Source of the DNA: an uncultured Prevotellaceae bacterium
Lineage (GTDB): Bacteria; Bacteroidota; Bacteroidia; Bacteroidales; Muribaculaceae
Length of the DNA stretch: 64,000 bases
Direction of reading: 5' to 3'
NCBI GenBank assembly: GCA_900318345.1
Contig: ONKD01000004.1
Coordinates: 62,001-126,000 of the forward strand
In this document: positions 17,255 through 26,093 of the stretch, piece after piece
Position numbering within the stretch: the first letter of the stretch is position 1
Layout of the letters: the number at the start of each line of letters is the position of its first letter
Notes under the pieces: generated by a model
What the model saw: only the letters and a program-made list of their open reading frames with translations
What the model was told of the DNA's origin: nothing
Database searches by the model: none
Translations under genes and position numbers: made by a program

Positions 17255-18580
17255 TTATTGTTCATCATCGGTAGCGTCATCCTCTGACATCAGACTTGAG
17301 AGTTTGTCAGTCCATTTTTTCCACCTGTTTGGTTTCTTAGGTTTCTTGGACTTGGGCTCACGGTCAACGGGACGCTCAGGCTCAGTGTAATTGGGAGAGG
17401 GACCATTAGGACTCTCAAAGGTGGGACCGTCCTCATACTTGTTGAGTTCAATGCAGGTATCACCGCTCTCGATCATCTCAGCAGCCTGAGCCAGCAGCGA
17501 GAACACCTCGATATATTCCATGCGGTTGATCTCGGGGTTGAGGATGTTCAGGGTGGGCGGGTTTTGACCCAAGCGCACCTTGATCTTGATGGTCTCTTCC
17601 ATCTTCTGCTGCAAACCGCCCAGGTGTGCACCGCCACCAATCAGGACGATGCTCTGGATATCGTTGGAAGTCACGCCTGCATCAGCCAGCTGCTGATTGA
17701 TGTTGGCGATAATTTCGCCCGTTCGAGCCGAGATATAGCAGGCGGCCTCACGTGCGCTAACGCCCTCAATCCTCACGTCACTCACGTTGCTGGGATCGAG
17801 CGGGTTGTTGATATTCTTCTTGACATTCTCGGCCGTCTCCTCAAGCACTTTCAATCCAATCATGATGTCGGTGGTAAGGTTACGTCCACCCAGGGGGAGC
17901 GTGCTCAAGTAAATCAATGCCTTATTCTTATAGATGGTCACCGTAGTGGTTTCGGCACCCATGTCCACGAGCATACAACCCAGTTCGCGGTCGCTGTCGC
18001 TCAAGATTTGCTCACCCACGGCCAGTGGAGTAACGATGTAATCCTTGGCGGGAATGCCAAAGGTCATCAAGCGGTTCAGGTTGAGCTTGAGCGCCGGCTT
18101 GGCGACGATGAGGTTGACCTTGATTTTTATGGATGAACCAAACTGTCCCACAGGGTTGGGGGTTTCAACCTTGTCAACATAGAATGCCCGCGGCACGATG
18201 TCTACCGTGTCGTGGTTCCTGATTGGGGTACTGGTTGCATCCTGAATGATGCGGTCGATGAGTTCCTTGGTGATAGGTTCGGTAGAACCCACGCTACGGT
18301 TCACCTCGCTGACGATGCTGTGCAACGAACGGCCGCTCACACCCATGTAAACCTGTGTGATGCGTCCATCCACCATGCCCTCGAGATTGCGCAGGATGCG
18401 GTTGACGCTGTTCTTAATGTTCTCGACGTTCTGGACAATGCCATATCTCACGCTATTGAGGTGCTTCTCCTCTTGCAGGTGCCGCACACTCAGGTATCCA
18501 GCCGAAGTTTTCTCGGCGATGGCTCCAACGATCTTGGAACTGCCGATTTCAAGTGCTACAATGTATTGGTTCTTTTCCAT
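17255..18580 (-). CDS. ftsA: Cell division protein FtsA
   Basis: This 441-residue actin-like ATPase tethers FtsZ to the membrane. It starts with the phosphate-binding segment VALEIGSSKIVGAIAE and has VDMGAETTTVTIYKN near residue 210 and the adenosine-binding IVLIGGGAHLGGLQQKME near residue 313. The C-terminus has a proline/lysine-rich linker followed by a short amphipathic stretch (WKKWTDKLSSLMSE), the expected membrane-targeting helix. It lies 33 bases after ftsQ and 51 before ftsZ. Confidence 0.96.
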   Translation of the reverse strand: MEKNQYIVALEIGSSKIVGAIAEKTSAGYLSVRHLQEEKHLNSVRYGIVQNVENIKNSVNRILRNLEGMVDGRITQVYMGVSGRSLHSIVSEVNRSVGSTEPITKELIDRIIQDATSTPIRNHDTVDIVPRAFYVDKVETPNPVGQFGSSIKIKVNLIVAKPALKLNLNRLMTFGIPAKDYIVTPLAVGEQILSDSDRELGCMLVDMGAETTTVTIYKNKALIYLSTLPLGGRNLTTDIMIGLKVLEETAENVKKNINNPLDPSNVSDVRIEGVSAREAACYISARTGEIIANINQQLADAGVTSNDIQSIVLIGGGAHLGGLQQKMEETIKIKVRLGQNPPTLNILNPEINRMEYIEVFSLLAQAAEMIESGDTCIELNKYEDGPTFESPNGPSPNYTEPERPVDREPKSKKPKKPNRWKKWTDKLSSLMSEDDATDDEQ

Positions 18581-18613
18581 AAAATGATTGAATGTATTAT
18601 TATTTTGTTATTT

Positions 18614-19522
18614 TTAAGCGGGTTTCTTATTCTCGTTCTTGTCGTTCTTATCGTTTTTCTCGTTCTTCTTGTTGTTGTCTTGTTGAGACTCAGCCTTCTT
18701 AGCGTCGGCTGCCGTGCCCACGGTCATAGTCTCGATGTCAGGTGCCTGCTCGTCATCCTCAGAGTGGTCGGGCAGGACTTCCTCAACCGCCTTGATGCGG
18801 CGTGTGGCGACAATCTGGTGGTTCCATTTCACCGAGATGGTGTCATAGGTGTTCCAGCCTCGCTTGGGCAAAACCTCACGGTAGAACAGCTTGAGCTTGG
18901 CAAACTTGTTATCAAATCCGTCAGCGTTCCCGATATTGACGACATGGCCACTGATGTTGGGCACGAGGATGATATTGTTGGTGTCGCGCACCTGAAACAT
19001 GGTTACTAGCGAGTGCAACAAGGAGTCATTCTCCACATAGTCGATGAGCGGCAGCAGGCGCGTTGCGGGATACTTGCGGGTAAAATGTCCCTGCACCACT
19101 GGCACGTCGCAATGATAATAGGTCGTTGCGGCCATGCGCTTGCCCGCCTTGTTCAAGTAGTAGGAATCCTCGCCGTCAAAGACCCTCATGACCGGCACCA
19201 ACTGGCTGACGCGGATGAGAACCTTGCCGTTTTGACACTTGACGATATCGGCATTCTCGAGATAGGGCGAAACCTTGAGCGCCTCCTCGATATCTGAAGC
19301 GTTGATGTCGCCCATGTGCTTACCCACGATCTTGATGCCTTGGCTCTTGAGGTCGGTGAGCACACCCTGTGGCGTCACAAATGAGGTGCTGTCGGCGTTG
19401 ACGACCTCGACGTCCACAGCCGTGCACAACTCGCCCCGTGATTTCTCACGAGCCCACAGTATTCCAACGGTAAGCGCTACCGCCAGAATAACCAGGATGC
19501 TATATTGTATCAGTCGTTTCAA
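18614..19522 (-). CDS. ftsQ: FtsQ-like cell division protein (TTG start)
   Basis: This 302-residue bitopic division protein has a short cytosolic N-terminus, one transmembrane helix (about residues 6-24), and an extracytoplasmic domain with POTRA-like and FtsQ-like segments (DGEDSYYLNKAGKRMAAT). The C-terminal tail is unusually charged, with runs of K, N, D and E. The codon at 19522 is TTG, overlapping the murC stop as TTGA. No ATG gives a product that keeps the membrane helix, so TTG is the likely start. Poor sequence conservation is normal for FtsQ; position between murC and ftsA supports the call. Confidence 0.9.
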   Translation of the reverse strand: MKRLIQYSILVILAVALTVGILWAREKSRGELCTAVDVEVVNADSTSFVTPQGVLTDLKSQGIKIVGKHMGDINASDIEEALKVSPYLENADIVKCQNGKVLIRVSQLVPVMRVFDGEDSYYLNKAGKRMAATTYYHCDVPVVQGHFTRKYPATRLLPLIDYVENDSLLHSLVTMFQVRDTNNIILVPNISGHVVNIGNADGFDNKFAKLKLFYREVLPKRGWNTYDTISVKWNHQIVATRRIKAVEEVLPDHSEDDEQAPDIETMTVGTAADAKKAESQQDNNKKNEKNDKNDKNENKKPA

Positions 19523-20901
19523 CGCTTTTGCTTCTTGAATTCATTGCATATTTGTGGCAGCAGATTGGCGATGTCGCCGGCACCCGCTGTCAATAAAACG
19601 TCAAAATTACTCAATTCTATTGATTTAATCAAATTTTCTTTTGAGTAAATGCATTTTTTTGTGCTGGTGACCTGCTCGAGTATCATTTCGCTCGTCACTC
19701 CTGGGATGGGTTCCTCGCGCGCCGGATAGATGGGCAGCAGGATTACCTCATCGGCCAGGGACAGCGCAGCGGCAAACTCGGAAGCAAAATCACGAGTTCG
19801 TGTGTACAGATGGGGCTGGAAAATCACGGTCAGCCGCCTGTCGGGGTACAGGTCGCGAACCGAGGAGATGCTCGCCTGCAACTCACCGGGATGATGGGCG
19901 TAATCGTCGATCATCACACGTCCATTGTCGCCTGGTTCCTTCAACCAGAACTCAAAACGGCGCTTGGGACCCATAAATGTGGCGATAGCATCACGCATCG
20001 CGTCGAGCGGGGTTTCCACAAGCCTGCACGCTGCCATTGCGGCGATGGCGTTCTCGATGTTGATATCGACCGGCACACCCAGGCTGATGCCGCTCACGGT
20101 CTCCCACGGGGTCACCAGGTCAAAGGTGATCTCACCCCCACCCTTACTGATGTTGGCGGCATGGAAATCGCCCTCATCACGGCTGTAAGTATAAATCTTG
20201 ACTCCCTGTTGCACTCGGGGTTGCAGTGCAAGTCCAGTGTGGACAATGAGCGCGCCACCAGGCTGAATCAGCTCGGTAAAATGGGCGAAACTCTCCAGAT
20301 AATTCTCGGCGGTGCCATAGATATCCAGGTGGTCGGGGTCGGTCGATGTCACCACGGCGATGTGGGGTCTCAAGTGGTGGAACGAGCGGTCAAACTCATC
20401 GGCCTCGATGACCGAGAACGGGCTCGTTGACGACAGCAGGAAATTACTGTTATAGTTGCGCAGGATGCCACCCAGGAAGGCATTACAGCCTATTCCTGAA
20501 CTGTGCAGGATGTGGGCCGCCATGCTCGATGTCGTGGTTTTGCCGTGAGTGCCGGCAAAGCACAATCCGCGACTGTGGGCAGTGACCACGCCAAGCAACG
20601 CCGCGCGCTTCACCACCTCAAAACCATGCTCACGGAAGTAGGTCAAGCCCTTGTGGCTGTCGGGCACGGCAGGAGTGTAAACCACGAGGGTGCGCTGCGG
20701 GTCAAGGCACTCGGCGGGAATGAGGGTCGGGTCCTCGTCATAGTCAATGTGAACGCCCTCGCTTTCCAGGGCGTGGGTGAGGTCGCTGGGTGTGCGGTCA
20801 TAGCCTGCCACAAACTTGCCCTTGGCCAGGAAGTAACGCTCCAGGGCGGCCATTCCTATGCCTCCCGCGCCCACAAAATAAAGTGCATCAAAGTCTTTCA
20901 T
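19519..20901 (-). CDS. murC: UDP-N-acetylmuramate--L-alanine ligase
   Basis: This 460-residue cytosolic Mur ligase adds L-alanine to UDP-MurNAc. The N-terminal Rossmann domain has YFVGAGGIGMAALERYF; the ATP loop is GTHGKTTTSSM; EADEFDRSF and the DPDHLD segment are the central-domain motifs; DDYAHHPGEL marks the C-terminal domain. The frame is open to an ATG at 20931 that overlaps the murG stop as ATGA, but the ATG at 20901 has an AGGAG about nine bases upstream and gives the standard N-terminus. The longer form would add ten lysine-rich residues. Confidence 0.95.
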   Translation of the reverse strand: MKDFDALYFVGAGGIGMAALERYFLAKGKFVAGYDRTPSDLTHALESEGVHIDYDEDPTLIPAECLDPQRTLVVYTPAVPDSHKGLTYFREHGFEVVKRAALLGVVTAHSRGLCFAGTHGKTTTSSMAAHILHSSGIGCNAFLGGILRNYNSNFLLSSTSPFSVIEADEFDRSFHHLRPHIAVVTSTDPDHLDIYGTAENYLESFAHFTELIQPGGALIVHTGLALQPRVQQGVKIYTYSRDEGDFHAANISKGGGEITFDLVTPWETVSGISLGVPVDINIENAIAAMAACRLVETPLDAMRDAIATFMGPKRRFEFWLKEPGDNGRVMIDDYAHHPGELQASISSVRDLYPDRRLTVIFQPHLYTRTRDFASEFAAALSLADEVILLPIYPAREEPIPGVTSEMILEQVTSTKKCIYSKENLIKSIELSNFDVLLTAGAGDIANLLPQICNEFKKQKR

Positions 20902-20927
20902 TTTATTTTCTCCTGCTTTTTTTTTAA

Positions 20928-22058
20928 TCATGATTTTGATTGACTGATGATTCGCTCCACCTCGTCAACGATGTGCTCGGCCGCATCGCGCAAGGCCATT
21001 TTCTCCACATTTGTCCCCAACTGGCTGAGCAAATCGGTATTGACAACAGCGTCGAGCATGGTGTCAACCAGGTCACGGTCGGCATCGGCGTCAGCGACCA
21101 TGATTGCCGCATCACGCGAGACGAGTGCCTGGGCATTCTTGGTCTGATGGTCCTCGGCTACATTAGGCGAGGGCACCAGTATTGCCGCCTTGCCCAGCAA
21201 CTGCAGCTCAGAGATGGAACTTGCACCTGCACGCGACACCACCAGGTTAGCGGCACGGTAAGCCATATCCATGTTGCTGATGAAGGGCATCTGCACCACG
21301 TTCTTCACCCCCGAGGCCATGAGCGCCTCGTGGCACTGCTGGTCATAGATTTTGCCTGTCTGCCAAATGACCTGTACACCATGGGTCTCGCCAATCTTGC
21401 TCAAGCCGCCAATAATGGCGTTATTGATCGTGCGGGCACCCAAACTGCCGCCAATGATGAGAATGGTCTGCTTATTAGGGTCAACGCCCATGGCCTGACG
21501 GGCCTGCTCGGGTGTAGCGCCACAATCCAGCAGATTGCGCCTGACGGGGTTACCCGTGAGCACGATCTTCTCTTTTGGGAAAAAGCGTTCCATGCCTTCA
21601 TAGGCCACACAGATGCTATCGGCTTTGGCCGCCAACAGCTTGTTGGTCACTCCGGCATAGGAGTTTTGCTCTTGCAGCAAGGTGGGGATGCCCTGTTTTT
21701 GAGCCTCCTTGAGCATGGGACCGCTGGCATAACCGCCAACGCCGATGGCGATGTCGGGCTTGAAATCCTTGAGGATATTACGCGCCAGGCGCATGCTCTT
21801 GAACAGCCGCGCCAGTACCGTCACATTGCGCAGCAAGTGCTTGCGGTCAAAACCGCTCACGGGCAGGCCGATGATGTTATAGCCCGCAGCGGGCACTTTT
21901 TCCATTTCCATTCGTCCCTCGGCACCCACAAACAGGATTCTTGCTTCAGGGTGACGGCGGCGCACCTCGTTGGCAATCGACAGAGCCGGGAAGATGTGGC
22001 CTCCCGTACCGCCGCCGCTCACCAGGACGTTGAGTTGTTGATTGTTACTTCCAGACAT
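20928..22058 (-). CDS. murG: UDP-GlcNAc:undecaprenyl-PP-MurNAc-pentapeptide GlcNAc transferase
   Basis: This 376-residue GT28 glycosyltransferase converts lipid I to lipid II at the inner face of the membrane. The N-terminal glycine-rich loop is SGGGTGGHIFPALS, and GVGGYASGPML near residue 98, GGSLGART near 190 and SRAGASSISEL near 271 are the expected donor/acceptor motifs. The frame continues upstream to a TTG at 22121 and an ATG at 22091, both deep inside ftsW; the ATG at 22058 (MSGSNNQQLNVLVSGGG) overlaps ftsW by only 14 bases and is preferred. Confidence 0.95.
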   Translation of the reverse strand: MSGSNNQQLNVLVSGGGTGGHIFPALSIANEVRRRHPEARILFVGAEGRMEMEKVPAAGYNIIGLPVSGFDRKHLLRNVTVLARLFKSMRLARNILKDFKPDIAIGVGGYASGPMLKEAQKQGIPTLLQEQNSYAGVTNKLLAAKADSICVAYEGMERFFPKEKIVLTGNPVRRNLLDCGATPEQARQAMGVDPNKQTILIIGGSLGARTINNAIIGGLSKIGETHGVQVIWQTGKIYDQQCHEALMASGVKNVVQMPFISNMDMAYRAANLVVSRAGASSISELQLLGKAAILVPSPNVAEDHQTKNAQALVSRDAAIMVADADADRDLVDTMLDAVVNTDLLSQLGTNVEKMALRDAAEHIVDEVERIISQSKS

Positions 22059-23409
22059 TTTTAGCAGGTATTTCAGTTGGGTTTTCGGCATCAAGACCCT
22101 CGATAATGGGAGTCTCTTCAACCTTATTTTTCTTATTTCCGTAATTAGCGATCGTGCGGCTCACGCTCAACATCACACCAAAGGCTATGCTGATGACAAT
22201 GATTGACGTGCCACCCTTGGAAATGAGCGGCAAGGGCTGACCCGACACGGGGAACACACCCACGTTAATAGCCATGTGGAACAAAGCCTGGAACGTGATG
22301 AACGATGCCATACCAATGACAAGCAGTGAGGGCAACACGCGCTTGCTGCGCCGCACAATCATGGCCGCACGGCCCAGCAGTGACAGGTAGAGCAGCAAGA
22401 CAAAGATACCGCCCACAAGACCAAGTTCCTCGACGATAATCGAGTAGATGTAATCGCTGAAGGCCAGCGGCAGTCGGCTGCACTCACGGGACTTGCCGAT
22501 GCCCACGCCCACCAGGCCGCCATGAGCCTGAGCCATGCGCGAGAACATCTCCTGCTGGTTCTTGGGGGTAATGTCACGATAGACCAGCGAGTCGCTGTAC
22601 CACCACTCCTTCAAACGGTTTTTCCAGGTACCCGTTCGGGCCACTTCATTGCCACCACTGCTGGCGGTGAGATCGGTCACCTGGCCATTGCCTTCAGTCA
22701 TATTGACTTGCATCTCCTTTTGGGTTTCCTTGAACATCTCCTCCTTCTTGTCGTTGTGTTGCTTGATGATGACAAAGAAACCAAACATGATGCCAAAGAT
22801 GACCATCAAGATACCGATCTTCTTGAATCGGGCGCCGCCGATGAGCAGCATCGAACCGCTGATGGCGATAAGCAGCAGTGTGTTGGTCAAACCGCTCCTA
22901 ATCATCAAGGCGCCATAGATGCCAACGGCTGCTGCCGCGGCAAAGAGGCCCTTGTTGCTGATGTCCTGATTCTTTTGAGACTTGGCAAAGATGTAGGACA
23001 GTAGCGTGACTATCGAGAACTTAGCCATCTCGGCTGGCTGTAGCGTGAGCAGGCCTGGGATGATCGTCATGGCTCGGCGCGCACCATTGATGACCTCACC
23101 AAAGAACATGACATAGATCAGGCTCATGACCGTGATGAAGGCCCAGCCTGGTATCATCGTGTACAGGAACTTGGGGTCGTTATAATCCACACGTTGGAGG
23201 AGTATCACACACAACGCTCCTGCACCCAGGAAGATGCATTGCTTGATGATGGGCATGTAGATGCCCTGAGCGGCAATCTCTCGGCTCGAGGCGCTGTAAC
23301 TCTCGACCACCGAGAATATCAACAGCATGATGTAGATACCCCAAATCCACGGATCACCATACTTCTGGGAAATCTCGTTGTATCTATTTGTCTTTTCGCT
23401 GGGAGACAT
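22045..23409 (-). CDS. ftsW: Lipid II polymerase FtsW (SEDS family)
   Basis: This 454-residue polytopic SEDS protein polymerises glycan strands at the septum with FtsI. About ten membrane segments are visible. The extracytoplasmic loop with SRMAQAHGGLVGVGIGKSRE and the later GVFPVSGQPLPLISKGGTS segment are SEDS hallmarks. A hydrophilic insert of about 60 residues (charged HNDKKEEMFKETQKEM followed by a Gly/Thr/Ser-rich part) sits between membrane segments near residues 220-275, as is common in Bacteroidetes. It lies between murD (34-base gap) and murG. Confidence 0.94.
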   Translation of the reverse strand: MSPSEKTNRYNEISQKYGDPWIWGIYIMLLIFSVVESYSASSREIAAQGIYMPIIKQCIFLGAGALCVILLQRVDYNDPKFLYTMIPGWAFITVMSLIYVMFFGEVINGARRAMTIIPGLLTLQPAEMAKFSIVTLLSYIFAKSQKNQDISNKGLFAAAAAVGIYGALMIRSGLTNTLLLIAISGSMLLIGGARFKKIGILMVIFGIMFGFFVIIKQHNDKKEEMFKETQKEMQVNMTEGNGQVTDLTASSGGNEVARTGTWKNRLKEWWYSDSLVYRDITPKNQQEMFSRMAQAHGGLVGVGIGKSRECSRLPLAFSDYIYSIIVEELGLVGGIFVLLLYLSLLGRAAMIVRRSKRVLPSLLVIGMASFITFQALFHMAINVGVFPVSGQPLPLISKGGTSIIVISIAFGVMLSVSRTIANYGNKKNKVEETPIIEGLDAENPTEIPAKNVWK

Positions 23410-23443
23410 TTGTTGAGATCGGTTATTATCGGGGTTGATAGCG

Positions 23444-24790
23444 TTAGTTGATCTTCATTTTCTTCACACAGTCCTTGAACTGGTTGCCACGGTCGGCCAT
23501 GCCGTTGAACAGGTCAAAGCTGGCACAGCACGGCGACAAGAGCACCGTGTTGCCCTCGTTGGCCAGGTTGCGGCATTTGTCCACACACTCGGGCATACTC
23601 AGGGCATCGGTCACAACAGGCACCTTGCCGTCAAAGAAGGCATGCAGCTTGGCATTGTCCTTGCCCAGGCACACGATAGCCTTGACTTTTTCCTTGACCA
23701 GCGGCTCAATCTGGCTATAGTCATTACCCTTGTCGATACCACCCAGGATGAGCACGCACGGCTCATTGACGCTCTCCAGGGCATACCAGCAGGCATCCAC
23801 ATTGGTGGCCTTGCTGTCGTTGATATAGCGCACGCCGTTCACCGTGTCAACATACTCCAGGCGATGAGGAACAGCCTCAAAGTCGGCCAGCGCCTCACGA
23901 ATGACATCCTTGCGGATATCAAACACCTGGGCCGACAGACCTGCGGCCATGGTGTTATACACATTGTGCAAGCCCTTGAGTGACAACTGGTCTCGGGCAA
24001 TATCCCATCTATCACCCTCCACATTGAAGTTGAGTACTCCATCATGCACCCAAGCAGCCGACTGGCTGTCATCGTCGGCAGTGAAGCCGAGCAGACGGGA
24101 CTCGAGGTGGTGCTGGCGCAGCTGTGAGGCGATAATCGGGTCATTCTTCCAGAAGATGAACGAGTCCTCGCCCGTCTGGTTGCGCGTAATGCGGAACTTG
24201 GCAGCGGCATAGTTCTCCATCTTGTATTCATAACGGTCCAGATGGTCGGGCGTGATGTTGAGCAACACGGCCACATTGGCCTTGAACTCATACATGTTGT
24301 CGAGCTGGAAACTGCTCAACTCGATGATATACACGTCGTGATGCTCGGTGGCGACCTGCAGTGCCAGACTGCGGCCCACGTTGCCGGCAAGGCCCACGTT
24401 CAGGCCCGCCTTCTTGAAGATGTGATAGGTGAGCTTGGTGGTCGTGGTTTTACCGTTGCTACCGGTGATGCACACCATCTTAGCGTCGGTGTAACGTCCT
24501 GCGAACTCAATCTCGCTCACGATAGGAATCTTCTTCTCGATAGCGCTGGCCACCATGGGAGCGGTATCGGGGATGCCGGGGCTCTTGACGATCTCGTCGG
24601 CATTGAGGATCTTCTCGGGGGTGTGGCCACCCTCCTCCCAAGCGATGTCATACTTGTTGAGCAGGTCCTTGTATTCCTGGCCGATGGTACCCATATCGCT
24701 CAGCCACACGTCAAAACCCTTGACCTTGGCCAGCACAGCGGCACCCGCGCCACTCTCTCCGCCTCCTAAAACTACTAATCTTTTTGCCAT
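23444..24790 (-). CDS. murD: UDP-N-acetylmuramoylalanine--D-glutamate ligase
   Basis: This 448-residue Mur ligase adds D-glutamate to UDP-MurNAc-L-Ala. It starts with the Rossmann motif VVLGGGESGAGAAVLAK. The ATP-binding loop is ITGSNGKTTTTKL near residues 108-120, the central domain has NITPDHLDRYEY, the C-terminal domain has YINDSKATNVDA, and the family-typical LLSPCCASFDLFNGMADRG is near the end. Full length; 15 bases after mraY. Confidence 0.96.
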   Translation of the reverse strand: MAKRLVVLGGGESGAGAAVLAKVKGFDVWLSDMGTIGQEYKDLLNKYDIAWEEGGHTPEKILNADEIVKSPGIPDTAPMVASAIEKKIPIVSEIEFAGRYTDAKMVCITGSNGKTTTTKLTYHIFKKAGLNVGLAGNVGRSLALQVATEHHDVYIIELSSFQLDNMYEFKANVAVLLNITPDHLDRYEYKMENYAAAKFRITRNQTGEDSFIFWKNDPIIASQLRQHHLESRLLGFTADDDSQSAAWVHDGVLNFNVEGDRWDIARDQLSLKGLHNVYNTMAAGLSAQVFDIRKDVIREALADFEAVPHRLEYVDTVNGVRYINDSKATNVDACWYALESVNEPCVLILGGIDKGNDYSQIEPLVKEKVKAIVCLGKDNAKLHAFFDGKVPVVTDALSMPECVDKCRNLANEGNTVLLSPCCASFDLFNGMADRGNQFKDCVKKMKIN

Positions 24791-24805
24791 ATCGTTGCTG
24801 TTTTT

Positions 24806-26065
24806 TTATCGTATTTTGAGTGTAACAAACGTCAATGCGGCGAGCAGGATGCTCACGAGGAAGAAACGCATGACAATCTTAGCCTCGGGGATGCGATGGT
24901 CAGGGGTCTTGACCTTGTAGTCCCAAGTGATCTTGGCCGGGTCGATAGTGAAATGGTGGTGCAACGGCGTCATCTTGAACAGTCGATGAGAGTTGCCATG
25001 ACGTTTCACATACCACACCTGCAGGATGACCGACAGTTCCTCGATGAGGAAGATACCGCACAGCAGGGGAATGAGCCACTCCTTGCGGATGAGCACGGCA
25101 AACACGGCGATGATGCCGCCCAAGCACAGGCTGCCCGTGTCGCCCATGAACACTTGGGCAGGATAGGAATTATACCACAGGAAACCTATTGTCGCCCCGA
25201 TGAATGCCGCGGCATATACCACCAGTTCGCTGCTATCTGGGATGTACATGATATTCAAGTAGGATGAATAGATGACGTTACCGCCCAGATAGCACATCAC
25301 CGCAAGGGCGACGCCTATAATCGCCGATGTACCCGTTGCCAAGCCATCCACACCGTCAGTGAGGTTTGCGCCATTGCTCACCGCCGTGATGACAAAAATG
25401 GTCACCAGGATGAACAGGATCCATCCTCCCACGCTCTTATATTTTCCCATCCACCCAGTGAAGTAGGCATAATCAAAGTTATGGTTCTTGACAAAGGGCA
25501 GCGTCGTCTTGGTCGCCTTCACGGCCTGTGACTTGTGGACTTCGACCAGTTCGGGGGTCTCGTTACGGCTAGTGACATGCACATTCTCGTTCATCACGAT
25601 GGCAGGGCTCAGATACATCGTGAGACCCACGATGAGGCCTAAACCCACCTGGCCCACAATCTTGAATTTACCCTTGAGGCCTTCCTTGTTGTGGTGGAAC
25701 ACCTTGATGTAGTCATCGGCGAAGCCTAACGCGCCGCACCACAGGGTCGAGACGATCATGAGCAGCATATAGACGTTGTTGAGCTTACCCAACAGCAGGC
25801 AGGGAACCAAAATCGAGATGATGATGATGATACCGCCCATGGTGGGAGTACCCTGCTTGGAGGAGTTTCCGCCCAGTTTTTCTTCACGTTCCTTGTCACA
25901 CATCTGCTTGTTCTTGAGCTTGAAAATGATGCGGCGGCCAATAACAATGCCGATGAACAACGACAGGATGAAGGCAAAGCCTGACCTGAACGTGATGTAC
26001 TCAAACAGTCGGGCGCCACTCACGTGGTGGTACTGCTCCAGATAATGGAAAAGATGGTATAACAT
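24806..26065 (-). CDS. mraY: Phospho-N-acetylmuramoyl-pentapeptide transferase
   Basis: This 419-residue integral membrane enzyme makes lipid I from UDP-MurNAc-pentapeptide and undecaprenyl phosphate. Conserved stretches are present: GTPTMGGIIII near residue 73, GFADDYIKV near 114 (catalytic aspartates), NGANLTDGVDGLATG near 231, GDTGSLCLGG near 309 and the cytosolic FKMTPLHHHF near 364. About ten membrane helices. The roughly 45-residue insert between the third and fourth thirds is usual in Bacteroidetes MraY. Confidence 0.96.
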   Translation of the reverse strand: MLYHLFHYLEQYHHVSGARLFEYITFRSGFAFILSLFIGIVIGRRIIFKLKNKQMCDKEREEKLGGNSSKQGTPTMGGIIIIISILVPCLLLGKLNNVYMLLMIVSTLWCGALGFADDYIKVFHHNKEGLKGKFKIVGQVGLGLIVGLTMYLSPAIVMNENVHVTSRNETPELVEVHKSQAVKATKTTLPFVKNHNFDYAYFTGWMGKYKSVGGWILFILVTIFVITAVSNGANLTDGVDGLATGTSAIIGVALAVMCYLGGNVIYSSYLNIMYIPDSSELVVYAAAFIGATIGFLWYNSYPAQVFMGDTGSLCLGGIIAVFAVLIRKEWLIPLLCGIFLIEELSVILQVWYVKRHGNSHRLFKMTPLHHHFTIDPAKITWDYKVKTPDHRIPEAKIVMRFFLVSILLAALTFVTLKIR

Positions 26066-26093
26066 ATCCTTTTTCTTTTGAGTTTGTTAATAA

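Noticed and set aside
20940-22064. A 374-codon frame antisense to murG
   Set aside because: It lies entirely within a well-supported essential gene and has no family features.
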